From Pseudomonadota bacterium (GTDB lineage: Bacteria; Pseudomonadota; Gammaproteobacteria; Steroidobacterales; Steroidobacteraceae), in contig JAPLSH010000005.1 in the NCBI GenBank assembly GCA_026398735.1, forward strand, positions 1 through 64,000: DNA of 64,000 nt. The letters run 5' to 3'. The notes beneath the pieces are model-generated. The model saw only the letters and a program-made list of their open reading frames with translations. It had not been told where the DNA came from and made no database searches. Positions 54,109-63,404 of this stretch are shown here, one piece after another (positions within the stretch are counted from its first letter, which is position 1; the number at the start of each line of letters is the position of its first letter). A program made the position numbers and the translations under genes.

Positions 54109-57100
54109 ATGAACTTTGTCACCTGGTCCATCCGCAATCCCGTCCCAGTCATCATGCTGTTTGTCGCGCTGGTGGTCGGCGGGCTGTACAGCTTCCCGAA
54201 GCTGGCAATTCAGGACCAGCCGGACATTGAGTTCCAAGCGGTCATCGTCACGGTCACCTATCCGGGCGTGCCGCCCTCGCAGATGGAGACCGAGATCACC
54301 CGCAAGGTGGAGGACAGCCTTGCATCGATCACCGGTATCGAGCACATCAATTCCACCGCCAGTAACGGCGTCTCCAGCACCTTCATCGAATTCCAGTTCG
54401 GCTACGACATCCAGACCGCCATGGATGACGTACGCGACGCGCTGGCGCGCATCCGCTCCAACCTGCCGCCCGATGCCAACGAACCGCTGATCTCGCGCGC
54501 CAACACCACCGGCTTTCCGGTCATCAGTTATGGCGTCAGCGCCGAGAACATGACTGACACGGAACTGAGCTGGTTCGTCGATCAGGTGATCGCGCGCGAG
54601 ATCACTGCAGTCAAGGGCGTGGGCCAGGTCAACCGCACCGGCGGCGTGACGCGTGAAGTGCGCGTCAATCTCGACCCGGATCGCATGGCCGCACTGGGTG
54701 TGTCGGCTGCTGATGTCTCGGGCCAGTTGCTGCGTACGCAGGTCGAGCTGCCCGGCGGCGAGGCACGTGTCGGCGGGCGCGAGCAGACGCTGCGCACTAC
54801 CGGCACTATCCAGAGCATGCTTGAGCTGCAGTCGATGCAGATCGCACTGGGCGACGGCCGCAAAGTGCGAATGGACTCCATCGCCGACATCAAGGATGGC
54901 TCCGGCGAACTGCGTCAGCTGGCGCTGCTGGATGGCAAGCCCGTGATCGGCTTCCAAGTGCTGCGCGCTTGGGGCAGCGGCGCTGTCGAAGTGGCGCAGG
55001 GCGCACGCATAGCAGTCAAAGAGCTGCAGAAGCAGTATCCCAACGTCAAGATCACCGAGCTCAACACCACTGTCGACTACATTCTTGAGGCCTATAACAG
55101 CTCGCTCGAGATGCTGCTTGAAGGCGCGATTCTCGCCATCATCGTGGTGATGGTGTTCCTGCGCGACTGGCGCGCCACGCTCATCTCGGCTGCGGCACTG
55201 CCGCTGGCCATCATCCCCACCTTCTGGGCGATGAAGCTGATGGGCTTCAGCATGAACACGCTGACCATGCTGGCGCTGTCGCTGGTGGTGGGCATGCTGG
55301 TCGACGATGCGATCGTTGAAATCGAAAACATCGTGCGTCACCTACGCATGGGCAAGAAGCCGCTGCAGGCAGCCAGCGATGCCGCCATCGAAATCGGTCT
55401 GGCGGTAGTGGCCACCACCTTCACGCTGGTTGCGGTGTTTGTGCCGGTGGCGTTCATGGGCGGCATCCCGGGCGAGTTCTTCCGGCCGTTCGCCTTTACT
55501 GCCACAGTGTCTGTGCTGTTCTCGCTGCTGGTGGCGCGCATGCTCACGCCGATGATGGCGGCGCGGATGATGAGGCCCTATGACCATGGCGAGGAAGCCA
55601 CCAGCACCGTCAAAGCCTGGTACCTGCAAAACGTAAAACGCGCGCTGGGCAACCGCACCATCACACTGGTCATCGCCACTGTGCTCATGCTGGCCAGCTT
55701 CAGCCTGGTAGCCAAGATCCCCAAGGGGTTTGCGCCCGGTAACGATCAAGGCTTCATCAACCTGTCGGTCAGCCTGCCGCCGGGTACGGCGCTGGAGGAG
55801 ACGCGCGCCACGGCCGAAGAGGTCCGCCGCCGCATCAGCGCGTTCAAGGAAATTCGCAGCGTCTACACCGTGATCGGTAACGGCAACAACGTGCGCAACG
55901 CCACCATGACTGTCCTGCTGGTCCCTAAGAAGCAGCGCAAGCTGTCGCAGGTGCAGATGCAAGAACGCATCATGTCGAGCATCGAGGACGTGCCAGGCGC
56001 ACGGTTGTCCTTCGGTGGCGGCGGCGGTGCACCGGGCGGCACACGTGTGCAAATCGAGCTGGTAGGCGAAGACTCCGCCATGCTCGCGCTGGCCGCCAAC
56101 AACATCGAACGTGAGATGCGCGGCATCCAGGGGCTTACTGCAATCAGCACCAGCGCCAGCCTGCTCGCACCCGAGCTGGTCATCCGGCCGCTGCGGGAGC
56201 GCGCTGCCGAGCTGGGTGTCACCACATCAGCGCTGGCGCAGGTCACTCGCATCGCTACCAGCGGTGACATCCTCAACAACCTGCCCAAGATGAACCTGCC
56301 TGACCGGCAAGTGCCCATCCGTGTGCGCCTCAACGACGAGGCACGCAGCAACATCGAGCAGATCAAGCTGCTGCCAGTGCCGGCCCGCGGCGGAGCCGTG
56401 CCGCTGATGAACGTGGCTGATGTCAGCTTCGGTTCGGGTCCGGCGCAGATCACCCGCTATGACCGCAGCCGCAACATCACCATCTCTGCCGACCGCGGCA
56501 GCATCCCGCTGGGCGATGTGCTCACGCAGATCTACAAGCTGCCGGCGCTGACCAACCTGCCGCCGGGTGTGCACCGTCTCGAATCAGGCGAGGCAGGATT
56601 CCAGACCGAGATCTTCAGCGGCTTTACCACGGCCATGTTGGTCGGCATCTTCTGCATCTACGCACTGCTAGTGTTGCTGTTCCATGATGTGCTGCAGCCG
56701 ATCACCATCCTGTCGGCACTGCCGCCGTCAGCCGGTGGAGCAATCTTCTGCCTGTGGCTGTTCAACTACGAACTGTCGATCCCGTCGCTGATCGGTCTGC
56801 TGATGCTGATGGGCATCGTCACCAAGAATTCCATCCTGCTGGTGGAATATGCGGTGATGGCGCGACGCGAGCACAACCTGCCGCGATTTGAGGCCCTGAT
56901 CGACGCCTGCTCTAAGCGTGTACGGCCGATCATGATGACGACCATCGCGATGGGTGCGGGCATGTTGCCAGTGGCCATTGGCACCGCTGGCAATGCGGCG
57001 TTCCGCGCGCCGATGGCCGTCTCTGTGATCGGTGGTCTGATCGCCTCGACGGCACTGTCACTGTTTGTGGTGCCGGTGATCTACACGCTGTTTGATGATC

Positions 57101-57204
57101 TCGAGCACGTCATCAAGCTCGGCTACAACAAGATCACCGGGCGTCAGGGCAATCTGCCGGCTGTGGAGCCCAGCGCCCCTGTGCCCGTAGCGTCAGTCGA
57201 GTAA
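54109..57204 (+). CDS. RND family multidrug efflux permease
   Basis: Proton-driven inner-membrane pump of 1031 residues (AcrB/MexB fold, 12 membrane helices and two large periplasmic loops). It opens NFVTWSIRNPVPVIMLFVAL. The helix 4 proton-relay acidic pair is in LVVGMLVDDAIVEIENIVRH (cut: LVVGMLVDDAIVEIEN), and a helix-10 Lys is in MGIVTKNSILLVEYA. GGGGGAPGG lies in the second loop. No outer-membrane factor gene follows. Drug range cannot be told from sequence. Confidence 0.95.
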   Translation: MNFVTWSIRNPVPVIMLFVALVVGGLYSFPKLAIQDQPDIEFQAVIVTVTYPGVPPSQMETEITRKVEDSLASITGIEHINSTASNGVSSTFIEFQFGYDIQTAMDDVRDALARIRSNLPPDANEPLISRANTTGFPVISYGVSAENMTDTELSWFVDQVIAREITAVKGVGQVNRTGGVTREVRVNLDPDRMAALGVSAADVSGQLLRTQVELPGGEARVGGREQTLRTTGTIQSMLELQSMQIALGDGRKVRMDSIADIKDGSGELRQLALLDGKPVIGFQVLRAWGSGAVEVAQGARIAVKELQKQYPNVKITELNTTVDYILEAYNSSLEMLLEGAILAIIVVMVFLRDWRATLISAAALPLAIIPTFWAMKLMGFSMNTLTMLALSLVVGMLVDDAIVEIENIVRHLRMGKKPLQAASDAAIEIGLAVVATTFTLVAVFVPVAFMGGIPGEFFRPFAFTATVSVLFSLLVARMLTPMMAARMMRPYDHGEEATSTVKAWYLQNVKRALGNRTITLVIATVLMLASFSLVAKIPKGFAPGNDQGFINLSVSLPPGTALEETRATAEEVRRRISAFKEIRSVYTVIGNGNNVRNATMTVLLVPKKQRKLSQVQMQERIMSSIEDVPGARLSFGGGGGAPGGTRVQIELVGEDSAMLALAANNIEREMRGIQGLTAISTSASLLAPELVIRPLRERAAELGVTTSALAQVTRIATSGDILNNLPKMNLPDRQVPIRVRLNDEARSNIEQIKLLPVPARGGAVPLMNVADVSFGSGPAQITRYDRSRNITISADRGSIPLGDVLTQIYKLPALTNLPPGVHRLESGEAGFQTEIFSGFTTAMLVGIFCIYALLVLLFHDVLQPITILSALPPSAGGAIFCLWLFNYELSIPSLIGLLMLMGIVTKNSILLVEYAVMARREHNLPRFEALIDACSKRVRPIMMTTIAMGAGMLPVAIGTAGNAAFRAPMAVSVIGGLIASTALSLFVVPVIYTLFDDLEHVIKLGYNKITGRQGNLPAVEPSAPVPVASVE

Positions 57205-57217
57205 ACACTCGACTGAC
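57192..57217. terminator. hairpin spanning the RND permease stop codon
   Basis: An 11-pair perfect stem (57192-57202 with 57207-57217) has an AAAC loop; the permease TAA stop falls at the stem-loop edge. A second, larger palindrome follows 17 bases later. No T-run is present. Confidence 0.45.
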
Positions 57218-57234
57218 CAGCAAGCCATAGGCCC

Positions 57235-57262
57235 CTGAGCTGAGCAGCGCTGCTCAGCTCAG
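57235..57262. terminator. 28-bp perfect palindrome between convergent genes
   Basis: Fourteen-base arm CTGAGCTGAGCAGC is followed directly by its exact complement, with no spacer. It ends one base before the stop codon of the convergent carbonic anhydrase gene. Likely a two-way transcription stop; cruciform extrusion is also possible. Confidence 0.55.
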
Positions 57263-57263
57263 T

Positions 57264-57923
57264 TCAGCGCGCGACGGGCGTAGCCGGCGGCAGCGCCTTG
57301 ACCGCCGAGGCATACAAGCCGGCGACCTCATGCTCATCCGTGGCGCAGAAGTTCAGGTCGCGCACCAAGCCGTCTGACACCGCATAGATCCAAGCGTGCA
57401 CCGCAATTTTCTGGCCGCGCCGCCAAGCGTCTTGCACCACCGTCGTGCGGCACACATTCAAGGCCTGTTCGAGCACATTGAGCTCGCACAGACGATCGGT
57501 GGCGTCATCTCCGGCTGCATCAAGGATGTCGCGATGGTGATCGCGGATGTCCTGCACATGGCGCAGCCAGTTGTCGATGAGGCCCATCTGTTCGCCGCGC
57601 AGAGCGGCCGCAACGCCGCCACAGCCATAGTGGCCGGTGACGATGATGTCTTCGACCTTGAGCACGTCGACTGCGAACTGCAGCACCGAGAGGCAGTTAA
57701 GGTCGGTGTGGATAACCAGGTTGGCCACGTTGCGATGCACGAACAACTCGCCCGGCGCCAGATCGACAATCTCGTTAGCGGGAACGCGGCTGTCGGAGCA
57801 GCCTATCCACAAATAACGCGGGGTCTGCTGGCGCAGCAGTCGCGAGAAAAAGTCTGGATTCTGGCGCACCATCGAGGCGGCCCAGGCGCGGTTGCTATCG
57901 AGCAATGAATTGAGTCGTTTCAT
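57264..57923 (-). CDS. can: beta-class carbonic anhydrase
   Basis: Zinc enzyme interconverting carbon dioxide and bicarbonate in the cytosol. The 219-residue protein has zinc ligands Cys42, Asp44 (with Arg46), His98 and Cys101 in WIGCSDSRVPANE and VTGHYGCGGV, and the ELFVHRNVANLV stretch. Length and motifs match E. coli Can. ATG at 57923 gives the family N terminus; the longer open frame upstream runs into the divergent amine oxidase gene and is not needed. Confidence 0.95.
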   Translation of the reverse strand: MKRLNSLLDSNRAWAASMVRQNPDFFSRLLRQQTPRYLWIGCSDSRVPANEIVDLAPGELFVHRNVANLVIHTDLNCLSVLQFAVDVLKVEDIIVTGHYGCGGVAAALRGEQMGLIDNWLRHVQDIRDHHRDILDAAGDDATDRLCELNVLEQALNVCRTTVVQDAWRRGQKIAVHAWIYAVSDGLVRDLNFCATDEHEVAGLYASAVKALPPATPVAR

Positions 57924-57968
57924 GAGCCGACATCCTAGCAGCCCTGCGGCTACCATCGCAGTCACACC

Positions 57969-59147
57969 ATGATCGACGTTGCTGTCATAGGCGCCGGCGC
58001 TGCCGGCATCGCTGCTGCGCTGCGCCTGCAGGCGGCCGGCCTGCGCGTGCAGATCCTGGAGGCCCGCAACCGGGTGGGCGGCCGGGCCGTCACCGACCAC
58101 AGCTTGGGCGTGCCAGCCGATCTGGGCGCCGCTTGGCTGCACTTTGCCACCGACAACCCCTTCACCACGCTGGCGCGGCACCAAGGCCAACAGGTGCTGG
58201 AGCAGGAGCCGGGTTGGGGCTCGCCGCTACTGGCAACACATTTTGCTGCCGCCGAAGCCGCAGGCGTTGCCGGGCTCGATGTCCCGGTCAGCACGGTGGT
58301 GCCCGATGACGAACACCGTGCGCGCTTTGATGCCGTGATGACCTGGGCAGTGGGCATGCCCAGCGAACAGGTCTCCACGCTAGACCTGCACCGCTATGAC
58401 GAGTCGGATCACAACTGGCTGGTCACCGAAGGACTGGGCACCGTGGTTGCCGGCGCGGCACAGGGCCTATCCATTGCGCTCAATGCACAGGTCACACACA
58501 TCGATTGGCGTGGGCCCGGCGTGCGCATCGAGGGCAGCCATGGCGTGCTGCAAGCGCGCGCTGTCATCGTCACACTGCCCACCGCAGTGCTGGCCAGCGC
58601 CAGCGCACCGCGGTTCACGCCGGCACTGCCTGCGAGCCATCAGCAAGCGCTGCACGATCTGCCGCTGGGCGTGTGCAACAAAGTCTTCCTGCGCTTTGAC
58701 GAAGCCGATCTGCCAGCCGGCATGCTGCATTCCATCGGCGATACGCGTACCTCTCGCACCGCCTCGTGGTCGGTGCGGCCGGCCGGTCAGCCGCTGGTGA
58801 TGGCCTACTTCGGTGGCCCCTTGTCGCAAGAGTTGGAGGCCCGCGACGAGCTGGAGGCTTTTGCACGCGAGCAGCTGACGCAGGTGTTTGGCGCGGAGCT
58901 GGCACGGCGTGCCGGTGCAGCGCTGTGCACCGGCTGGGGTCGTGACCCGTGGGCATTGGGCAGTTATTCTGCGGCGCGGCCCGGCGCTGCTGATGCACGC
59001 GCCGCACTGGCCTCACCGGTCTCGCCGCACCTATTGCTGGCCGGCGAAGCCTGCTCGATCAACCGTTATGGCACGCTGCCCGGCGCCTGGGATTCAGGTA
59101 CACAGGCTGCACACACACTGCTACGCACACTCGGGGATACACCATGA
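57969..59147 (+). CDS. FAD-dependent amine oxidase-like protein
   Basis: Flavoprotein of the monoamine oxidase superfamily, 392 residues. The FAD loop is VIGAGAAGIAAALRLQ, followed by LEARNRVGGRA (the second FAD contact), and a C-terminal LLAGEACSINRYGTLPGAWDSG that closes the flavin site. Bacterial members oxidise polyamines or other amines, or act in desaturation; the substrate here is unknown. The stop overlaps the start of the next gene (ATGA). Confidence 0.88.
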   Translation: MIDVAVIGAGAAGIAAALRLQAAGLRVQILEARNRVGGRAVTDHSLGVPADLGAAWLHFATDNPFTTLARHQGQQVLEQEPGWGSPLLATHFAAAEAAGVAGLDVPVSTVVPDDEHRARFDAVMTWAVGMPSEQVSTLDLHRYDESDHNWLVTEGLGTVVAGAAQGLSIALNAQVTHIDWRGPGVRIEGSHGVLQARAVIVTLPTAVLASASAPRFTPALPASHQQALHDLPLGVCNKVFLRFDEADLPAGMLHSIGDTRTSRTASWSVRPAGQPLVMAYFGGPLSQELEARDELEAFAREQLTQVFGAELARRAGAALCTGWGRDPWALGSYSAARPGAADARAALASPVSPHLLLAGEACSINRYGTLPGAWDSGTQAAHTLLRTLGDTP

Positions 59148-60160
59148 AAGCCGTCGGATTCACCCGCTCATTACCTGTCGCCGATCCGCAGTCACTCATC
59201 GACTTTGATGCACCGTTGCCGGTGGCCACCGGCACCGATCTGCTGGTTGAGGTACGCGCTGTATCGGTCAACCCGGTCGACTATCGCGTGCGTCGCGATA
59301 TGGGGCCCGCCAATCTGGGCACTCGCATCCTGGGCTATGACGCGGCAGGCGTGGTCACCGCAGTGGGCAGCGACTGCACACTGTTCAAGCCCGGCGATGA
59401 GGTCTGGTATGCCGGCGAGCTCACACGCCAAGGCAGCAACAGCCAGTTTCATCTGGTGGATGAACGCATCGTGGGGCCCAAACCGGTATCACTAGACTGG
59501 GCCGATGCAGCCGCACTGCCGCTGACCTTCATCACCGCCTGGGAAGGTCTGCATGAACAACTGCGTGTGCGCCGCGATGGCAGCGATGCCGGCAAGACGC
59601 TCATGATCTTGGGCGGTGCCGGTGGCGTGGGCAGCATCCTCACGCAGCTGGCGCGCAATGTCGGCATCAAGGTGATTGCCACGGCATCACGCCGCGCAAG
59701 CATCGCGCAGTGCCAGCGTGTGGGTGCAGATCTGGTGATCGACCACACCGGCGACATCAAGGCTCAGCTAGCGGCAGCCGGCCACAAGAGCGTTGATCTG
59801 ATTTTCAGCTGTGCGGAGCTCGATGGTTATTTTCAGTTGGCCACCGAGCTGCTGTCGCCGTTTGGCGGCTTGTGCACCATCGTCGCGCCCAACAAGCCGG
59901 TGGATCTGGGGCTGTTCAAGATCAAAGCCCTGCGCTACAGCCACGAGTTCATGTTCACGCGCAGCATGTTCCGTATGCCCGACATGATCGAACAGCATCG
60001 TCTGCTCAAGGCTGGTGCTGCGATGTTTGATGCCGGCACGCTGCAGGGCACGCGCAGTGCCACGTTGGGCCCCATCAACGCCGCCAACCTGCGCGCTGCG
60101 CATGTGCAGCTGGAAAGCACGCACACGCTGGGCAAGCTGGTGCTCGAAGGCTGGGGCTGA
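59144..60160 (+). CDS. zinc-binding alcohol dehydrogenase / quinone oxidoreductase-like protein
   Basis: MDR-superfamily oxidoreductase of 338 residues, close to the ZAD (zinc-type alcohol dehydrogenase-like) group. The N-terminal GroES-like part has VNPVDYRVRRDMGP and ILGYDAAGVVTAVGSD; the NADPH loop is LMILGGAGGVGSILTQLARN. The catalytic zinc Cys is not evident, so it is probably a zinc-free quinone or enone reductase. Coupled to the amine oxidase gene by a four-base overlap. Confidence 0.9.
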   Translation: MKAVGFTRSLPVADPQSLIDFDAPLPVATGTDLLVEVRAVSVNPVDYRVRRDMGPANLGTRILGYDAAGVVTAVGSDCTLFKPGDEVWYAGELTRQGSNSQFHLVDERIVGPKPVSLDWADAAALPLTFITAWEGLHEQLRVRRDGSDAGKTLMILGGAGGVGSILTQLARNVGIKVIATASRRASIAQCQRVGADLVIDHTGDIKAQLAAAGHKSVDLIFSCAELDGYFQLATELLSPFGGLCTIVAPNKPVDLGLFKIKALRYSHEFMFTRSMFRMPDMIEQHRLLKAGAAMFDAGTLQGTRSATLGPINAANLRAAHVQLESTHTLGKLVLEGWG

Positions 60161-60166
60161 TCGCCT

Positions 60167-60664
60167 TCAGGTAAACGCGGCGGCCGCCGAATCCAAGGCG
60201 GCCAGCCGCTGCGCCAGCGCAGCGTCGTCGCGCAAAAAGCTGAAATCGGCAAAATCAAACCCGGGGCCGACGTTGCAACCCGTCAATGCATGGCTGCCCA
60301 ATGGCCGAGCTGCCTGCCACCAGTGTGCAGGCACCGTATAGGTGGGCCGCTGTGTCGCCGTCACCGGTCCCAACGTCAGTCGTGCCACGCGATCCATCAT
60401 CGGTGTGGCGACCAGCAGCTCCAGCGGCGCGCCCTCATACCAATGCCAGGCTTCGTCCGACGTGACGCGGTGCCAACGGCTGCACTGCCCCTCAGCCAGC
60501 AAAAAGAAAATACCGGTGAGCGCACTGCGTAGCGTGCGGTCGTCGTTGGGCTGAACGCGGTCTGCGGAGCGGAACAACTCGCGGTAATAGCCGCCCTCGG
60601 GATGCGGTGCCAACCGCAACAACTGCACCAGTTCAGCGGCGCGGCCCTGCAACTGCACGCTCAA
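60167..60664 (-). CDS. cupin superfamily protein (DUF985)
   Basis: A 165-residue cupin of the DUF985 (cupin_5) family. Typical sequence includes LRLAPHPEGGYYRELFRS at the N terminus, TGIFFLLAEGQCSRWHRV and SDEAWHWYEGAPLELL, where His and Glu could bind a metal, and HALTGCNVGPGFDFADF. Function unknown. Its ATG overlaps the stop of the yciI-like gene upstream (ATGA). Confidence 0.92.
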   Translation of the reverse strand: MSVQLQGRAAELVQLLRLAPHPEGGYYRELFRSADRVQPNDDRTLRSALTGIFFLLAEGQCSRWHRVTSDEAWHWYEGAPLELLVATPMMDRVARLTLGPVTATQRPTYTVPAHWWQAARPLGSHALTGCNVGPGFDFADFSFLRDDAALAQRLAALDSAAAAFT

Positions 60665-60960
60665 GCGTCCTTGAGGGCAGCCAGCGCTGTGTGCGCACGG
60701 TAGTGGAACACCTCGCGCGTGGCACGCAGGCCATTAATCCAAAACGGGTCGGTCTCAGACAGCGTCAGCACCGCCTCGGGGCTGTCGGCTTTGACGATCC
60801 ACATCGCAGCAACCGGCGGCAGCTGCGGCTCGGTGCGCATCGCTCCGGCCACCAGCACCTGCTCGGCATGGGCATCGAGCCAGCCAATGTGCTCGGCCAG
60901 ATGACGCTCGCGGATGTGCAGCGAATCGGGTTTGTCGGTAAAGCGCAGGATGAAGAGCAT
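60661..60960 (-). CDS. YciI family protein
   Basis: A 99-residue dimeric ferredoxin-fold protein. YciI family marks are LFILRFTDKPDSLHIRERHL, a central His (EHIGWL), and ETDPFWINGLRATREVFHY near the end, where the conserved D-P-F/Y motif lies. Biochemical role unknown. It is the first gene of a two-gene unit with the DUF985 cupin. Confidence 0.92.
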   Translation of the reverse strand: MLFILRFTDKPDSLHIRERHLAEHIGWLDAHAEQVLVAGAMRTEPQLPPVAAMWIVKADSPEAVLTLSETDPFWINGLRATREVFHYRAHTALAALKDA

Positions 60961-61036
60961 GGGGCACCTGAGTTAATGTCGCGGGACTGCGCCAACAATA
61001 CCGCAGCACCCCCATTTCGTCAGACAGGAAGACACA

Positions 61037-61615
61037 ATGAAAACCGCCCTGATTGCCCTGGCCACTGCCAGTCTCGTCGCTGGTAGCGCCATCGCTGCAC
61101 CGGTCACCTACAACGTCGACCCGGATCACACCTATCCGTCCTTCGAGGCAGATCACTTCGGCGGCCTGTCAGTGTGGCGCGGCAAGTTCAACAGCAACTC
61201 GGGCAAAGTGGTGTTTGACCAAGCTGCCAAAAGCGGCACCGTCGATATTGTCATCGACATGAAGTCGGTGGACTTCGGTCACGACAAGATGAACCAGCAT
61301 GCCTCTTCGCCCGACATGCTCGATGTGGCGAAGTTCCCCACCGCCACGTTCAAGGGCAAGCTGGCGGCGTTCAAGGGCAACGCACCCGGTGAAGTGCAGG
61401 GCACGCTGACTCTGCACGGCGTGACCAAGCCGGTCACGCTCAAGGTCAACAGCTTTGTCTGCAAAGAAAACCCGATGACCAAGAAAGAGGTCTGCGGTGC
61501 CGATGCAGCAGCCACCATCAACCGCGCCGACTTTGGCGTGGACTATGGCAAGGCGTTGGGCTTCAACATGGACATCAAGTTGCTGCTCACCATTGAGGCC
61601 ATCAAGGCCAATTGA
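61037..61615 (+). CDS. YceI family periplasmic protein
   Basis: Lipocalin-like periplasmic protein of 192 residues; relatives bind isoprenoid chains such as polyprenyl pyrophosphate. The signal peptide (about 1-20) ends at GSAIAA. The domain has YNVDPDHTYPSFEADHFGG, DIVIDMKSVDFGHDKM, FPTATFKGKL, GVTKPVTLKV and RADFGVDYGKAL. ATG with AGGAAG seven bases upstream. Stands alone. Confidence 0.94.
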   Translation: MKTALIALATASLVAGSAIAAPVTYNVDPDHTYPSFEADHFGGLSVWRGKFNSNSGKVVFDQAAKSGTVDIVIDMKSVDFGHDKMNQHASSPDMLDVAKFPTATFKGKLAAFKGNAPGEVQGTLTLHGVTKPVTLKVNSFVCKENPMTKKEVCGADAAATINRADFGVDYGKALGFNMDIKLLLTIEAIKAN

Positions 61616-61622
61616 CCGGCGC

Positions 61623-62627
61623 TCACGGCGCGGCTGCAAAAGCCGCGTCAGTGAGGCTGTGCAGAAAGGCTGCAATATCGGCCTTCTCACTGCGCGACAG
61701 GCCCAGCGGCCGCACAGGCCGCTGGTGCCCTCCCCCATCATAAAACTCGATCACTGCCTGCAAGCTGGGCAGACTGCCATCGTGCATATAGGGTGCAGTC
61801 AGCGCCACGTTGCGCAGACTGGGCACGCGAAACACCCCGCGATCAGTCGCCGCCCCACTCTCTTGCATCAAGCCGCTGTCGGCCGATGCAATGGCGCTGC
61901 GGCCAAATACCGGCGTCACCTCTTCATGACCGACGCTGCGTACAGGACCTGAAAAATTAATGCCTGAATGGCATTCACCACACTGCGTGCGCGGTGAATA
62001 GAACAAGGCCATGCCACGTCGGGCCGTATCGCTCATGCCACTGCGGTCATCGTCAAACACATAGCGATCAAAACCAGAGCGCCCGGACACCAGCGTGCGT
62101 TCAAAGGCGGCAATGGCGCGCACCATATTGTCGAGCGTAATGGACTGGTCCTGACCTGCAAACGCCTGGGCAAACGCCTGCACATAGCCGGCATCACTGC
62201 GCAGCATCGATAACACCTGCGACTCGCGACCACTCATGCCCATCTCGACGGGATGCTGACCAAACAAGGGCACAAGCATCTGCTGTTCCAGCGTGACAGT
62301 GGTGCGACTGGCCCAACCCAATGCAGGCAGCCATGCAACGTTGGCAAGGCTGGGCGCATTGCGTGGTAACACCTGACCGGTGGCGCCGCGCGGTGTGCTG
62401 CGACCATCGCTGTAGGCCAGTGCAGGCAGATGACAGCCCGCACAAGCGAGCTTGCCATCGGCTGCCAGACGACCCTCAAAGAACAGCTGCTGACCCAGCG
62501 CGATCTTGGCCGGTGTCTGCGGGTTATCAGCGGGGATGACGGGCGGTGCGAATCCCGGCGGCAAAGTCGCTGCGGCCACAGGCACCAGCGCCAGCAGCGC
62601 ACACCCAAGCGCCACAGCGCGCAGCAT
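61623..62627 (-). CDS. dihaem cytochrome c peroxidase / MauG family protein
   Basis: Exported dihaem c-type protein of 334 residues with a signal peptide (about 1-20). Two haem-binding motifs are CAGCH (Cys62-His66) and CGECH in RTQCGECHSGINF. Other marks are KIALGQQLFFEGRLAADGKLAC cut as LGQQLFFEGRL, RNAPSLANVAW and FRVPSLRNVALTAPYMHDG. It could reduce peroxide or modify a partner protein as MauG does. It follows a TPR gene after five bases on the same strand. Confidence 0.92.
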   Translation of the reverse strand: MLRAVALGCALLALVPVAAATLPPGFAPPVIPADNPQTPAKIALGQQLFFEGRLAADGKLACAGCHLPALAYSDGRSTPRGATGQVLPRNAPSLANVAWLPALGWASRTTVTLEQQMLVPLFGQHPVEMGMSGRESQVLSMLRSDAGYVQAFAQAFAGQDQSITLDNMVRAIAAFERTLVSGRSGFDRYVFDDDRSGMSDTARRGMALFYSPRTQCGECHSGINFSGPVRSVGHEEVTPVFGRSAIASADSGLMQESGAATDRGVFRVPSLRNVALTAPYMHDGSLPSLQAVIEFYDGGGHQRPVRPLGLSRSEKADIAAFLHSLTDAAFAAAP

Positions 62628-62632
62628 GGCTG

Positions 62633-63331
62633 CTAATCCCAGCGGCGCACTACCACCACATCGGGCGATAACGACGCCGTTTGCTGCGCAACACTGGCGC
62701 GCTCTTCAATCCACTGCGCCAGTGCATCAACATCGGCTTTAGCCAAGCCCGCCGGCCGCGCCCGACGTTCGATAACCCACGTACGCATCGCCGACAGCAA
62801 GATGGCCGCATGCGCACGCGAGCCGGCGAACAAAGTCATGTAGGCAGTCTTTGCATCATCCACACGGTTGAGTGCCAGATAGGCCTCACCGCGATATTCA
62901 ATCGCTTCGCTATAGGTTGGATTGATCGCCAGTGCCTTTTCATAGGCTGCAAGCGATGCCTCGTAATCACCGAGCCTGCGATTGGTGTATCCGACCAAAT
63001 TCCAAGCTTCCTTGACTGAAGGGTCCGCCTTGGCCGCCGCGTCAAAGCGTTCCCGCGCTTCGCGGTAGCCCGCCAGCATCTTGGCTTGGGCGGCTTTGGC
63101 CTTGGCACCGGTCAGACCGACACTGGCAGCCTCTTCAAGTTGCGTCTTCTCAAACACCTCGTAGCCGACGTTGTAGGCCAAACGCGCAGCCATCGCGCCT
63201 TCGGGTGCCACGGCAGTCACCGGCTTGGCATCGGCGATGGGGCCATCGGGTACCGCTCGGGCAGGTGCAGCAGACAGCAGTAAGGCAGCGGTCACTGCAG
63301 TAGTGCAAATGATCGAAGGCAAGCGATTCAT
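62633..63331 (-). CDS. exported tetratricopeptide-repeat protein
   Basis: A 232-residue protein with a signal peptide (about 1-26, ending APARA) and about three TPR motifs (about 85-190), for example AWNLVGYTNRRLGDYEASLA then YEKALAINPTYSEAIEYRGE. TPRs bind partner proteins, so a helper role for the adjacent dihaem protein is possible. Transcribed toward the MauG-like gene with a five-base gap. Confidence 0.88.
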   Translation of the reverse strand: MNRLPSIICTTAVTAALLLSAAPARAVPDGPIADAKPVTAVAPEGAMAARLAYNVGYEVFEKTQLEEAASVGLTGAKAKAAQAKMLAGYREARERFDAAAKADPSVKEAWNLVGYTNRRLGDYEASLAAYEKALAINPTYSEAIEYRGEAYLALNRVDDAKTAYMTLFAGSRAHAAILLSAMRTWVIERRARPAGLAKADVDALAQWIEERASVAQQTASLSPDVVVVRRWD

Positions 63332-63357
63332 GTCAGATCCTGTGTTGGGCTAGTACC

Positions 63358-63376
63358 AAGTACTGCCAGTGTACTT
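63358..63376. promoter_or_regulatory. inverted repeat in a divergent promoter region
   Basis: AAGTAC (63358-63363) and GTACTT (63371-63376), seven bases apart, lie in the 73-base gap between the divergent TPR and epimerase genes. A further AGTAC copy adjoins at 63352-63356. It could be an operator; no regulator is nearby. Confidence 0.35.
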
Positions 63377-63404
63377 CACCGGCCGGCGCCCCTAGTCTTG
63401 CAGC

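Noticed and set aside
53995-55341. 448-codon open frame on the minus strand across the RND genes
   Set aside because: It is antisense to the well-supported RND adaptor end and permease, has His/Gln/Asp-rich shadow composition and no domain. High GC makes long antisense frames common here.
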